This document shows, piece by piece, positions 38,881 through 49,523 of a stretch of DNA of 64,000 nucleotides; positions within the stretch are counted from its first letter, which is position 1, and every line of letters starts with the position of its first letter. The stretch lies in NCBI GenBank assembly GCA_013339895.1, contig JABACO010000016.1:3987767-4051766 (forward strand). The letters are read 5' to 3'. A model generated the notes under the pieces. That model saw only the letters and a list, made by a program, of their open reading frames with translations. It was not told the origin of the DNA and did no database searches. Made by a program: the position numbers and the translations under genes. The DNA is from Ephydatia muelleri. Taxonomy: Eukaryota > Porifera > Demospongiae > Spongillida > Spongillidae.

Positions 38881-39699
38881 TATGATAATGGTATCCTATT
38901 TGTGCAACAATTATACCTTATATGCTGCCTATGATAAGCAATATTGCACAAATGTGTTAATCATGTGATGCGTACTGCTGAATAACAACGCAATATATGC
39001 AACTACTTTCCCACATTGGTATCAGTGCAGTGAAACAATTAGATACCTATTTGCACAACGATTGCCTCTGATGAGCAAAATTGCACCAAGTGTATTTTTC
39101 ATGATTGAAGAATAACAATGCAATGATTGCAAGTATGCTTCGACATGGTTATCATATTAGTGCAGATACCATTGCACACCGATTGCCTGTGATAAGCAAT
39201 ATTGCATAAATGCGTTTATCATAAGATGCGTACTGCAGAATAACATTGCAATAATTGTAAGTACATTTCACATGCACAACGATTGCTTATGATAAGTAAT
39301 ATTGCACAAGTATGTGTATGAGATGCGTACAGCAGATTAACTTGGCAATGATTGCTAGTACATTCCCCATGATTACGAGTGTAATGCAAAAATCAGATTT
39401 TTATATGCACAGTGATTGCTTATGATAAGCATTAATTACAATACATTGCATCATAAGCAATTCATTTCCATTGCATTGTCGAGCATTACACATCGATAAT
39501 ATGCATTATTCAAGTTTGCTAATAGTAAGCACATGCATTGCACAACTATGCTTATCATAAGGAATTGTATTCCAATGCCTATGCTTATCATCAGCAATTG
39601 CAGAGTGATGCTTATCATATATCGTGCAATTCCAATGCATTGCACAGTTTTTCTTATCATAAGTAATTTAATTCTATTTCTATGTCATTGTTGCTTATC
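38881..39699. repeat. Family A repeats and degenerate monomers
   Basis: Family A units (GATGCGTACTGC, CAACGATTGCCTCTGATGAGC) occupy about 38881-39430. Degenerate family B fragments follow to about 39.69 kb. There is no gene or unique insert. Confidence 0.7.
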
Positions 39700-41714
39700 A
39701 TGAGCGTTGATGTGCTAAATTATATTTAAGCACTGTATTATTATCAGTATGAAATGCCAATACCATTGCAATAATTGATTTGTCATTGTACAGTTCGTAT
39801 CGCATTAAAAACACATTTGTGCAATATAGCGTATCATGAGCTATTGGTGTACAAATTGATCTGTAAGCAACGTATTATTGTCAGTACCCAATGGCAATAG
39901 TATTGCAATAATTGATTTGCCATTGTGCACTACACAATTGATTTGCCATTGTGCACTACACATTTCAACATTTGGGCAATTTTACGTATTGTGAACTACA
40001 GTGCAAAACAATTTGTAAGCATTGTATTATTATTAACAGCCATTTCTCAATATTTGCTTTGTCAAAGTGCATTACACACACAACTCATGATAAGTACATT
40101 TGTGCAACATGAACTATTGTTGTACAAAACGATGTTTAAGCAAAGTTTCATTATCAGCAGCCAGTTGCAATACTATTGCAATAATTGTTATTGTTGCTTA
40201 TCATGAGCAATGATGTGCTAAATTATATTTAAGCATTGTATTCAATAGCATTGCAATAATTGCTTTGTCATTGTGCACTTTATAAACACGTTTGTTCCAT
40301 ATATCGTATCATGTGCCATAGTTGTACAAAATGTTGTGTAAGCAACGTATTATTTTCAGTAGCAGCGGCAATAGTATTGCAATAATTGATTTGTCATTGT
40401 GCCTACACATCTCATGATCAACACATTTGTGCAATTTTGCGTATCATGAACTATAGTTTTACAAAACAATTTGTAAGCATTGTATTACTTTCTGTACCCA
40501 TTGAGAATAATTTTGCATTAATTGTTTTGTTATTGTGCACCACATCTCTAGAGTGTGCACCACATCTCTTGATAAACACATTTCTGCAATGTTGCAGTCA
40601 TAGTGCAAAATCATTGGTATTACTATCACTAACTTTTGGCAATAGTATTGCAATAATTGCTTTGTCATTGTACGCTACACATCTCATGATAAACACATTA
40701 GTGCATTGTTGCTTATCATGAGCAATGAACCATTGGTAATAATTGCTTTGTCATTGTGCACTACATATCTCATGATTTGCACATTTTTGCAATGTTACGC
40801 TATCGTTGTTCAAAATGTTTCAGCAATGTATCATTATGAGTAGCCAGTTGAAATACTATTCCAAAAATTGCTTTGTCATTGTTGCTTATCATGAATAATG
40901 ATGTGCTAAATTTTATTTAACCAAAATATCACTATCGGTATCCAGTGCCAATAGTATTGCAATAATTACTTTGTCATCGTGCAGCACATATCACATGATA
41001 AACACGTTTGTGCGATACTCCGTATTACGTGTGCAAAGTAATTTGTAAGCATTTTATTACCAATGTATTGCCAGTGACAATAGTATTGCAATAATTGATT
41101 TCTCAATTTGCACTACACATCTCACATTTGTGCAATATTGCGTATCATGAGCATATCATGTGTAAGCAATGGCAATACTATTGCATTAATTGCTTTGTCA
41201 TTTGCAGTACATATCACAAACGTTTGTGCAATTATTGCATATTATTTGTACAAAATGTGTAAGCAATATATTTTTATCAATAGCCAGTCCAATAGTTTAT
41301 CAATATTTGCTTGTTATAGTGCACTTCACAGCTCATCATTTGTGCCATGTTGTGTAACATGAACTATTATCAGTAGCCAGTTGCAATACTATAATTGTCA
41401 TTTTTGCTTATCATGAGCAATGATGTGCTAATTTATATTTAATAATTGTATTATTATCAGTTTCCAGTGCCAATAGTATTGCAATAATTGCTTTGTCATT
41501 GTGAAGTACATGTCACATTATAAACACGTTTGTGCTATATTGCGTATCATGAGCTATAGTTGTAGTGTATCATTATCAGTACCAAGTGGCAATAGTATTG
41601 CAATCATTGTTGTGCATGATAAACTCATTTGTGCAATGTTGCGTATCATGAGCTGTCGTTGTGCAAATGAAAAGCATTGAATTACTATCAGTATCCATCG
41701 GCAATAGTATTCAG
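39700..41714 (+). repeat. Satellite family C (about 130-160 bp unit)
   Basis: A third related repeat: each unit has GGCAATAGTATTGCAATAATTG, then TTTGTCATTGTGCACTACACA, CTCATGATAAACACATTTGTGC, GCGTATCATGAGCTATAGTTG and GTAAGCAATGTATTATTATC. The CAATAGTATTGCAATAATTG landmark recurs at about 39895, 40369, 40640, 40948 and 41087 and beyond. The sequence shares short words with families A and B (TTGTGCAA, TTGCTTATCATGAGCAATG) but has its own phase. The array is cut by the transposon relic at 41.7 kb and resumes at 43.07 kb. Confidence 0.8.
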
Positions 41715-42895
41715 CATCTAGCAACAGCCATCAGTCAGACTCAGCCACGCCCATTGCAAGCACCAGCCCTACTTTATCACCCCAAACGCAGGGCGAGTGT
41801 GACGAGACTCCAGATGGCAAGCTTGTTCTAAGCAATGGATGGCTTGCACGCTGGAAAGGACGGCATGGCGTATTCAGTGTACATCTTCATAGAGAGCTGA
41901 TCAGCAAGGCGTTAGCAGGGCCCGAGCTGAGTTGCCTCAAATCATTGGTAGATATCAACCAGAAGACGTGTTTAATGTTGACGAAACTGGGCATTTTATC
42001 GACAAGCAGTTAGTGGCTATAGCAACACTTTTTGAATCTGCATGAAGTTACACAGCCATTTGCTCTTTCAGCCTGATTGCACCTCACAACCACTGCTGAT
42101 GTGTGTGGTGCAAAAAAAGCTAAGGACTATATCACAGTGGCTTTAGCAGTAAATGTCATGGGGAGTGAGTGATTGAAGCCTGGTGATACATGAATTCAAA
42201 TTCAGCTTCACTGCCTTCAAACTGATCATCCTTTTGTTTCTCTTTCTGCCTGCCAACTGTATATCTGTCATTCAGCCACTTAATCAGAGAAACATCTCAC
42301 TATAAGAGCAAGCTGGCACGACACAGTTTGATGTAGACCCAACCCAAAATCTGCGGATGCTGCCATTAAAGGTTAATCTGAAGCAGGTAAGTATGCATGA
42401 GACAAGCCTCTGTAAACTTTCTGCTTCCCTAATGGAAGGCAATACTTTTGCTGCAGCAGCATGGAACGAAATAACAGTTTCAACAATGGTCAACTGCTGG
42501 TGTAAAGCTGACATTCTGCCTGAAGAGTGGAACCATCAGCTTAGCAGAAATGGTGGCAGAGGCTGCAGAGGATGCTCAGATGATTGCAATTGCATCTGCT
42601 ATTGAACATCTGCCAGGGGAAGATGGAACAGCTCGATTGAGTGCAGCAGAGTGGGTCTTGGTTCCAGGAGAAATGGAGACTGAAGTGTTGAGACCATTGC
42701 TAAAATAGCAGCCAGGCTGCTTGGTCGAGAAACTGCAGAGGAGGATGATGGAGAGCTGGCCAGACTCCAACTATGTGGAACCTTTGCCAGTGACGCTGGA
42801 AGAAGCAAAGAGGAGAGCTCCTTGGGTCTTTCAGAGTTTGTGGGAGACAATAATAAGAGGGGTACCGAACATTGTTGCAAATAGTAGATAAAATC
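41715..42895 (+). pseudogene. Decayed pogo/Tigger-type DDE transposase
   Basis: Scattered over frames are the hallmarks of the pogo/Tigger branch of the Tc1/mariner superfamily. In order they are: LSNGWLARWKGRHGV (end of the CENP-B-like HTH), PEIIGRYQPEDVFNVDETG (about 41935-41990, with the first catalytic Asp of the DDE triad), AKKAKDYITVALAVNVMGS (about 42112-42165), and a C-terminal AAWNEITVSTMVNCWCKADI (about 42456-42515). An acidic tail with QMIAIASAIEHLPGED follows (about 42570-42625). Frameshifts and stops (for example TGA in KDY...GS-TGA) make it non-functional. It lies inside satellite family C, which continues on both sides, so it inserted after that array existed. The other catalytic acidic residues are not clearly located. 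Confidence 0.75.
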
Positions 42896-43065
42896 CAGAC
42901 TCTTACACCAGAGATGCTAATAATCTAAATCTGTGTGTTGTATACCATAAGTAATTATATTCTTTCGCTGATAATTAACCACCCTCTTTAGAAGCGCAAT
43001 CTAGGGCCCAACTATGGTAAGAGCGCAGGAAACAAACGTGGCGCTCTTAACGGGGGTAGCCTGTA
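42896..43065. mobile_element. 3' flank of the Tigger relic with inverted GAGCGC motifs
   Basis: After the transposase tail the sequence holds GGTAAGAGCGCAGG and, 16 bp on, GTGGCGCTCTTAACGGGGGT. This is a pair of opposed motifs of the kind seen at transposon ends. Satellite family C resumes directly after this at about 43066. No matching inverted repeat is found at the left end near 41715, so the left terminus is probably lost. Confidence 0.4.
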
Positions 43066-43365
43066 GCCAGTTGCAATACTGTTGAATTATTGCTTTGTCA
43101 TTGTTGCTTATCATGAGCAATGACGTGCTAAATTATATTTCACTATCAGTATCCAGTATTGCTTTGTCATTGTGCAGCACATGTCGCACGTTTGTGCAAT
43201 ATTGCGTATTATGAGCTATTGTTGTGCAAAATGATTTGTTAGCATAGTATTACTATCAGTACCCATTATTGCAATAATTGTTTTGTCATTATGCACTACA
43301 CATAATGTAAAATGATGTGTAAGCAATGTATTATTATCAGTAGCCAGTGGCAATAGTATTGCAAT
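43066..43365 (+). repeat. Satellite family C, resumed
   Basis: Units with CCAGTTGCAATACTGTTG, TTTGTCATTGTTGCTTATCA, TTTGTGCAATATTGCGTATT and GTATTATTATCAGTAGCCAG continue the array interrupted at 41714. Confidence 0.8.
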
Positions 43366-43815
43366 TACAGATCGAAATGGCCAGACAGTTGGAAGAGCTG
43401 CTAAGGTATGTGGATGGGTGGGTGTGAAAAGAAGACATTACAAGCCACTGAGCTCAGAACGCATGAGGCCAACGATGTGAAGTGCAGCGAGTTAGGTTGG
43501 TTATGTATCCCTCTTGTGGTAGAGTCGTATGGCGCATGGGGGAAAGAGGCTATGGAGTCATTTTCGAGTCTAGCCTCTCGCCTAGCCATAACATCATCAA
43601 GGCCCAAGTCTGCCGTTCTATCAGAGCTGTATGGCCGACTCAATCTGAACCTTGTAAGGGCTAATATGAGGGCTATAATGTCCAGATATTGCCCTCAAGA
43701 TTATTTCTGAAGTGTTGTTTAGTTTTGGTCATGTTTTCGTGTGTTTTGTATGTCCTATAATTGTATCTTGTATCAATAATGTTGTACATAAAAATAATAA
43801 TAATAATAACAATAT
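43366..43815 (+). mobile_element. 3' end of a non-LTR retrotransposon (LINE), truncated
   Basis: The frame 43408-43707 encodes a tail with KCSELGWLCIPLVVESYGAW, KEAMESFSSLASRLA, SRPKSAVLSELYGRLN and LVRANMRAIMSR. This is the conserved carboxyl end of reverse transcriptase proteins of many invertebrate LINE-type elements (pattern GW...P..VE.YG.WG.EA...FS.LA.RLA...., ..YGRLN..LVRA.ARAI..R). It is followed by about 85 bp and an (AAT)n tail at about 43786-43810. The 5' part is missing, as is usual for truncated insertions. It abuts the satellite on its left. A second, shorter relic lies at 52065-52250. Confidence 0.65.
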
Positions 43816-45152
43816 AGTTGAAATAAGTTAATTGTTTGTTGTTTAATACAGTTAATTGCATGGATAGAATAGTTACCTTTTTAAAAGTCAAGTATTTTTA
43901 TTTTTTATTATGTAATTCCAAAAACCACTATTGACATGTTCTATTGGGTACTGGTGTAATAACAAATTATTGGTACAAACACCTGGCACATTTGGCTTGA
44001 ACTACTGATGCCTCTCACACATACGTAGCATTGTCATTTATACAAGGTGTTTCACAATCAAGGAAAATTAACTTTAAATAAAATTGTTGCTAAAAATTGT
44101 ACTAGTAAATGATGACATACTGATGAAACTAAGTTAAATATTAACCACAACAGTTATAAAACCCACTAAAATCCAACAAAATCAAGTACATTGAAAACCA
44201 AAAACGAAATCAGTTAATTAATGGCAGTCTGCAATTATCAATTGACCTCTGACATGCACTGCTGTTTGTGGCTGAACACAATTCAGATAATACAGTATGT
44301 CTTTTGAATGCTATAAATAATTACTCCAATAGCTAATTATTAATCGTACCCACATTTCATGCATTTTTCAAGTCAACCATTTGAGATGATTTGTTCTTTC
44401 ATACACCCTACCACCGCACTAATTAAAACGGAGGGAACATGGGTCTGGTGTAAGGAGGAACATGGGTCTGGCGTACCCTCCGCACACAACACTCTTCCCT
44501 CTCTTGTGTTTGACAACACTCTCTCTACACGCCACACTCTTCCCTCGAGCAAGAGTTGGATGCCTTTTAGACCATCAAGTCCATGAGGTTACTGGTACGT
44601 TGAGGGGAGTGACGTGAAACTCTGTGATTTCAAACTTTGTACATGGAAACTGTGTTCCAAAGTGGTGTTGGTGTAATATTCTGCAGCTTCCACTGTATGA
44701 TTGTCATGTGCATACCCACTTTTAGTACCCTAAAGGCACAATACATTCTGCAGTTAATGAATTCCTCGATCAGCATTATATCAGAACTTTTATTAAATGA
44801 TTTCTATGGATTGTGCAGACTCCTTAATTTTCAGCTGATAGACAGTTTTGAGTTAAAATTGCAATGCATTGATATATCATGTTACATGTATATGCATACT
44901 ACTCTCCGTGTGTTTGGTTTGATATAACTTTTACTACTATCATCGATCTACATTGGCCTCAAGTGCTCTCTATGACATAACATCTGAACATACAGTACAC
45001 ATATGCATTACATGTACATCCACATGCATTACATCATTCAGTACAGATCTTTCTTCATGATGACAAAAATTAACGGTTTAAAAAAAAGAAAATCACTCCC
45101 GAGTTTGGAGTGATTGGTAGAGTGATGATGATTCAGAAATTGCAGCAACATA
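43816..45152. other. Intergenic DNA, nothing recognised
   Basis: AT-rich sequence. A short direct repeat GAACATGGGTCTGG occurs twice at about 44435-44475. Open frames at 44359-44586 and 44637-44927 have no family features. I see no exon or repeat that I can support. Confidence 0.4.
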
Positions 45153-45284
45153 TTAGGAGAACACATTCTTCATTGCAAAGACAGCCAACACTGTGACACC
45201 AAGGACTACGGTGGCAGCCAATGGCACCACAGACAATGACAATTCACTTGCGTTTGGACCGACTCTCTTGAATAAGGATATCCC
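45153..45284 (-). other. Alternative open frame with a C-terminal membrane helix
   Basis: Read on the minus strand, this frame overlaps the terminal exon above in another frame. It gives VGPNASELSLSVVPLAATVV followed by a further hydrophobic run and AMKNVFS before TAA. That is one 20-odd residue hydrophobic helix with a short polar end, as in tail-anchored proteins. Joining it would need the donor at 45630 region (AGGG|GTGACT) and a weak acceptor at ATGAG|GG with no pyrimidine tract. It may be an alternative C-terminus or chance. Confidence 0.2.
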
Positions 45285-45799
45285 TCATTAAATGCGTCAT
45301 CAGTTGATCTGCATAACCGCTGAAACCTTCCTGTAAGAAAATGCAGTGTAATAATTGGAAGACCCAAACAAAAAAACCCGCTCCTTTCTTTTTAAAACCA
45401 TCCATGTCACCATAATGCTACAGTCGTCTCGAGTAATCAACGACGCAAGTGGGGTTAATTCTAGCGACATACATCAAAGGGGAGGAGGGGTTTAAAGACG
45501 GCAAACTGAACTTCAGTTAGCACTTAGTATGCAGTTTCCCCCCCCCCCCCCCCCCCTCCTCTTCAATTATTGATTAATGCATATGATATCTGTAGTATCC
45601 GGACAACCTGTTTTGGTAAATGTGAGAGATACAGCAAGTCACCCCTTTGCATTTGTCGTTGCTGCTTCTGCACCACATCTTTGATGGTTTTCACAACATC
45701 TTCCTTCTTTAGAACTGTGTATGTTACAACAAATTGCAATAATTCCAAACTCCACTCCACTTTTACCTGAATCGCTGCATTTAAGGTAATTTCTGATGC
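45244..45799 (-). CDS. Tentative 3' end of an unrecognised minus-strand gene
   Basis: Two exons join in phase 0: 45608-45799 (acceptor CCCTCCCCCAG, donor CAG|GTTGTC) and 45244-45330 (acceptor TTTTCTTACAG, stop TGA). The 92-residue tail has a helical, mixed-charge segment (WSLELLQFVVTYTVLKKED then VKTIKDVVQKQQRQMQ) and ends in a basic SRSKRK. No domain is recognised. The intron between them holds a poly-C run. Upstream exons are not found in the repeat-rich 45.9-47.4 kb stretch. A second reading frame overlapping the last exon encodes a transmembrane-like tail (45153-45284), so the true C-terminus is uncertain. The call rests on splice signals and phase only. Confidence 0.35.
45538..45556. repeat. 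Poly-C run
   Basis: Nineteen consecutive C residues, inside the intron of the tentative minus-strand gene. A G-rich run (TGGGGGAGGGGGGAGGGGGGG) lies at about 45801-45821. Confidence 0.95.
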
Positions 45800-45873
45800 C
45801 TGGGGGAGGGGGGAGGGGGGGTTGTTGCAGTAATCTTGCACCCTGGTGGGCGTATTAAGACTTTTTGCTATGC

Positions 45874-47370
45874 ACTCGCATAATCCTCTAGTCGCTTGTA
45901 AAAAGCTTTCCAATTGCCATCCTCCTAACCTTGCTCGTCTTATTCCTACCTCACCCACTCGCAATTATTTTCGGTCGACACACCAAAGATAATAGCTCTA
46001 TGCTCACACATAGTGCACGAACATGCATGCGCTCATGCTGGCTCACACTTGTTGCACATGCTTGCATTGTTGCACACATGGACCTGTACATCATCGTAAT
46101 GGCACACTCCAGTACACAGTACACTTGCACATACAACTGATGCAGATAGTTATACATGTATGTGGCATACAATAAACCTGTCTGACAATGATGGTACACA
46201 CACCTGACAAACATTGTGACATGCAAATACATTCTATTCCATTTATTAACTGCTGCTGTTGTGCAAGTTTGTACAGGCCACTGATTTGATGTAACTACTC
46301 TCTGTGTATTGTTTCACGTATCCTCTGTACAACTATTCCTTTTGACAACAACTCTTTGTGCATGTTGAGCTCCCCTATAACTGGTCCTTTGTACTGGACA
46401 TAGCCTTAACTTGAGACTGTGCATAGGTATAGGATTGGTCCTCTAAAGGTGCACATACAATGTACACTTGCCCAACACACTGTATGCACATAGCAAAAAA
46501 ATAACACTATGTTCATCACAACATGCATAAGGCTTTAAGTTCCTATGCACTCGCATTATATTTCTGTGGCCAGTGGAGAAGCACATGATAAAGCTTTCCT
46601 AATGCATAACCCTTGCTCCACTCATCATTTATTATACCTTTTCAACTAAGCTGTTACCACTTGCTGTGACTTCAGTTTCTTTTTGCCCACACAATGGTCA
46701 GCTCACATAGAATACACCTTGATGCTGGGTTCACACACCCTTTATGCATGTGTATCAGTATACATTGTGTAAATGAACCTTTACCATTCTTGAACACAAC
46801 ACTTACATATACACCCATGCACACACAACACATATGCACTGCTACACATGTGGCAAAACATAACACTGTCTGATAATGACGGACACAACATGCATACTGT
46901 TTGTGCATGTTGAGTTCCTACATGCATTCTATTCCATTTAACTGCTGTTGTGCATGTTTTTGCAAGTGGCCACTGATTTTATTTACCGAGTTTTCTGCAT
47001 CCTCTGTCTCTTTCCTCTGTATTGTTGCATGTATCCTTGTTGCATTTGACAACTGCATGTTGAGTTCCCATACAACTTGTCCTTCGTACATGACATAGAG
47101 CCCTCGCTTGAGACTCTACATAGGTGCATGCAGCTATATGCAGTGTCCCCCATAGGATTAGTCCTCTTTACATCCATCATGAATTGGTCCTTTGTACAAT
47201 CCTCATATAGATTGGTCCTTTGTACATGCATCATGTTCCACACATAGGATTAGTCCTTTAAATATACATCTTGTCAGGATTGGTGCTCTAAAGGTACATA
47301 TACAGTGTACACTTGCCAACACACTGTATACACATAGAACTATACTCACCACAACATCGTACGCACTCAC
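45874..47370. repeat. Degenerate tandem repeat, about 0.67-0.82 kb unit
   Basis: The landmark GCACTCGCATAATC occurs, with changes, at about 45874, 46549 and 47364. Between landmarks, units share CTATTCCATTTAACTGCTG, GGCCACTGATTT, TGTGCATGTTGAGTTCC, CTGGTCCTTTGTAC, CTTGAGACT, ATAGGATTGGTCCTCTAAAG and TACACTTGCCAACACACTGTA. Two units are clear and a third is partial at the left. Short GGATTGGTCCTTTGTACAT words are further multiplied at 47150-47290. No coding capacity is supported. Confidence 0.65.
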
Positions 47371-47376
47371 ATAATC

Positions 47377-47382
47377 TTTATT
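47377..47382 (-). promoter_or_regulatory. Poly(A) signal of the sulfotransferase gene
   Basis: TTTATT on the plus strand gives AATAAA on the minus strand, about 56 bp past the stop codon at 47438, at a normal spacing for a short 3' UTR. Confidence 0.5.
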
Positions 47383-47437
47383 TGGCCAGTGAACAAGCCT
47401 GTAATATACTTTTTTATAAAAAGTAAGCATAGAAACA

Positions 47438-49190
47438 TTACAATTCCCAAAGAAATTGTGAGTTACCAAGAAGGCTGACCAATTTCTTATTATATGGCTG
47501 GTAAAATTCCTTTAATAACTTATTAGTGTCAGGCAGCATGACAAAATCTTTGCTGTACTTTTTTGACTTAATCCAATGCATCTCATTTGACTTCTGTTTC
47601 AATACTTCGTAGAATTGTGTTTTAGGAACGTTTTCCACTTCTAAAAAATTCCACAAACGTTCTAGAACAGAAAATGGCTGCATAAGCAGTTCCTCGGTCT
47701 GCAAAAACAAAAACTGGTTATTTGGGAAAACATTAAGCCACTTTACAATATGATAGTAGTATAAACCAAGTCCCAATCGTAAAGGTGGACATGCATGTAG
47801 ATTACTGACATCTCCTACTGTTGAACGTTTTGTACATTCGAAGTGTGAATAGCCATGTCTGATGCAATTATGGAAGGATTCAATAGCCATGAGGGTGAGA
47901 TTATGAAACATCAATGCAGCATTTCTCCTTATATATTCAGGTACTTGTACTGTGCCATTGCTTAGTTTCCAATTGTGAATAGAACAAAAATACCAAAAGT
48001 CTGAGAACAACCTGTTCACAGGATTTCTCATAATAACAATAAATTTTGCACCTGGAATTGTTTGGAACATCGCAAGTGGATGAAAACAAGAATCACTGTC
48101 ACCTGTTAATTGGGGATTTTCAGATGCCCAAAGTGTATCCACACTGCCATCAAGAGTATACATATGTGAATGGATACGAATCATATCGGATGGTTCAAAA
48201 TATTGTGACAAGTACCACAGCACATGCAACTGTCTGTGAGAAGCTACAACATTACCATCACGTAGAAAAGTACTCCAGAAATGACTTTCCTTTGTATTTG
48301 GTGGAACAATGCTTGGATGATGCGCAATAACATTGTATAAACTAGTAGTTCCACATTTTGGGAATCCTGCAAGATAGATGGAAGGCAAACATACCAAGCG
48401 CAGATGTTTAGCACTGGTTTTGCTGCTATTCTGAATATTGTATGATTGCAAAATTGAGTTCACAACACTGGATGCAGTTTTGTCTGAAAAAAGTGGACTT
48501 CTCACAACTGGTGTTTTGCGAAATGTCTTTTGAACAGATTCTGGCAATGTTAGTTTTGCATACCAACATGGATTGCGATAATTTTTATTGAAATCTTTGG
48601 GAGCTGGAATGAATTTCCGTATGAATGCAATGTAGGAATTAAATGCTGAATTGTTGACAGCAGTGTTCAAAGAACACTGGGCATAATAGTGTTCAGTGGA
48701 CACAACCTGACTTCTTACAACTGAAAATATAAACACCAAATGGTTATAAATAAATATACAACACAGCCTTGAATGCAGTTGCATCATCTTTAAGGAAATT
48801 GCCCACGCAAGCAGCATCCTCGTTCCGTAAATTGAGTACGGCTTTGAGCTATGTGGAAATTTAGTAAGCTGGTTCGATTTGGGCTAATGATATAGCGCTG
48901 GCTCGATTTGGGCTGATGATATAGCTGTATGCAATTGTTACACACAAAATATATTCAGCTTGATAATATTCTCTGCTAACACCGTCTTCAATTATGTACA
49001 TACCTGCTACATTCACACTCTTCTGCAAACGATAGAAAACAAACAGTAACCCTGCAAGGGAAAACACAGAAACAAAAGCTACTCTTTTTAGACGTATTCT
49101 CATGCTTCCAACTAATAATTTCTTGCACACCCACGAGGTATTAGTTGCGGGGGAGGCGGTGAGAACAGCGCGTTTGCCATTAGTGACCAT
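47438..49190 (-). CDS. Golgi carbohydrate sulfotransferase (CHST15-like family), two exons
   Basis: Exons 49004-49190 (donor GTATGT) and 47438-48720 (acceptor TATTTTCAG) join in phase 1 to give 489 residues. The first Met is at 49190; Met30 (MRIRLKR) is an alternative start. Residues about 37-53 form a single hydrophobic helix preceded by RIRLKR, which fits a type II signal anchor of a Golgi enzyme. FPKCGTTSLY (about 183-192) is the 5'-phosphosulfate-binding loop of PAPS-dependent sulfotransferases. IVIMRNPVNRLFSDF (about 291-305) is the 3'-phosphate-binding region with its Arg and Ser. Overall layout and length fit CHST15-like enzymes, which transfer sulfate from PAPS to glycosaminoglycan sugars. 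The exact acceptor cannot be told from sequence. It is divergent from CACYBP, with starts 333 bp apart. The frame is intact. Confidence 0.85.
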
Positions 49191-49523
49191 GCCAGGGCGC
49201 GGCCCGATCTGCGATATGCCGTGTACTTCTTTTTAAATTAAAGGGTCAGCGGTGGTTTTGATACAAAAGCAAGAAGTGAATAAGTTTTAGCAGTGGATTC
49301 GAATGCACACCGTCAATCAAAGGTGCTCGTTTGGTCTGTGATCCAACCTGGTTAACCCCGTTTTAGAGGGGCAAGCGGCGGTGCAAAACTAATATGCGAC
49401 TTTCTTTTTAACCCCCAAATTATTAACGTTAATTCATATTCTTGCATCATCTAGAACATTCCTGCACACGTGCTACGTTTCATCAATCAGAACTGTTGAC
49501 GGGTTAAGAAAAAGCAGAAAAAT
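49191..49523. promoter_or_regulatory. Shared divergent promoter region
   Basis: 333 bp separate the start codons of the sulfotransferase (minus) and CACYBP (plus). The stretch is more GC-rich near 49190-49215 (GGGCGCGGCCCG) than its surroundings. No TATA box is evident at a useful position. By position it must hold both 5' UTRs and core promoters; joint regulation is an inference. Confidence 0.5.

Noticed and set aside
48046-48330. 94-codon plus-strand open frame
   Set aside because: Antisense shadow of the sulfotransferase coding exon.
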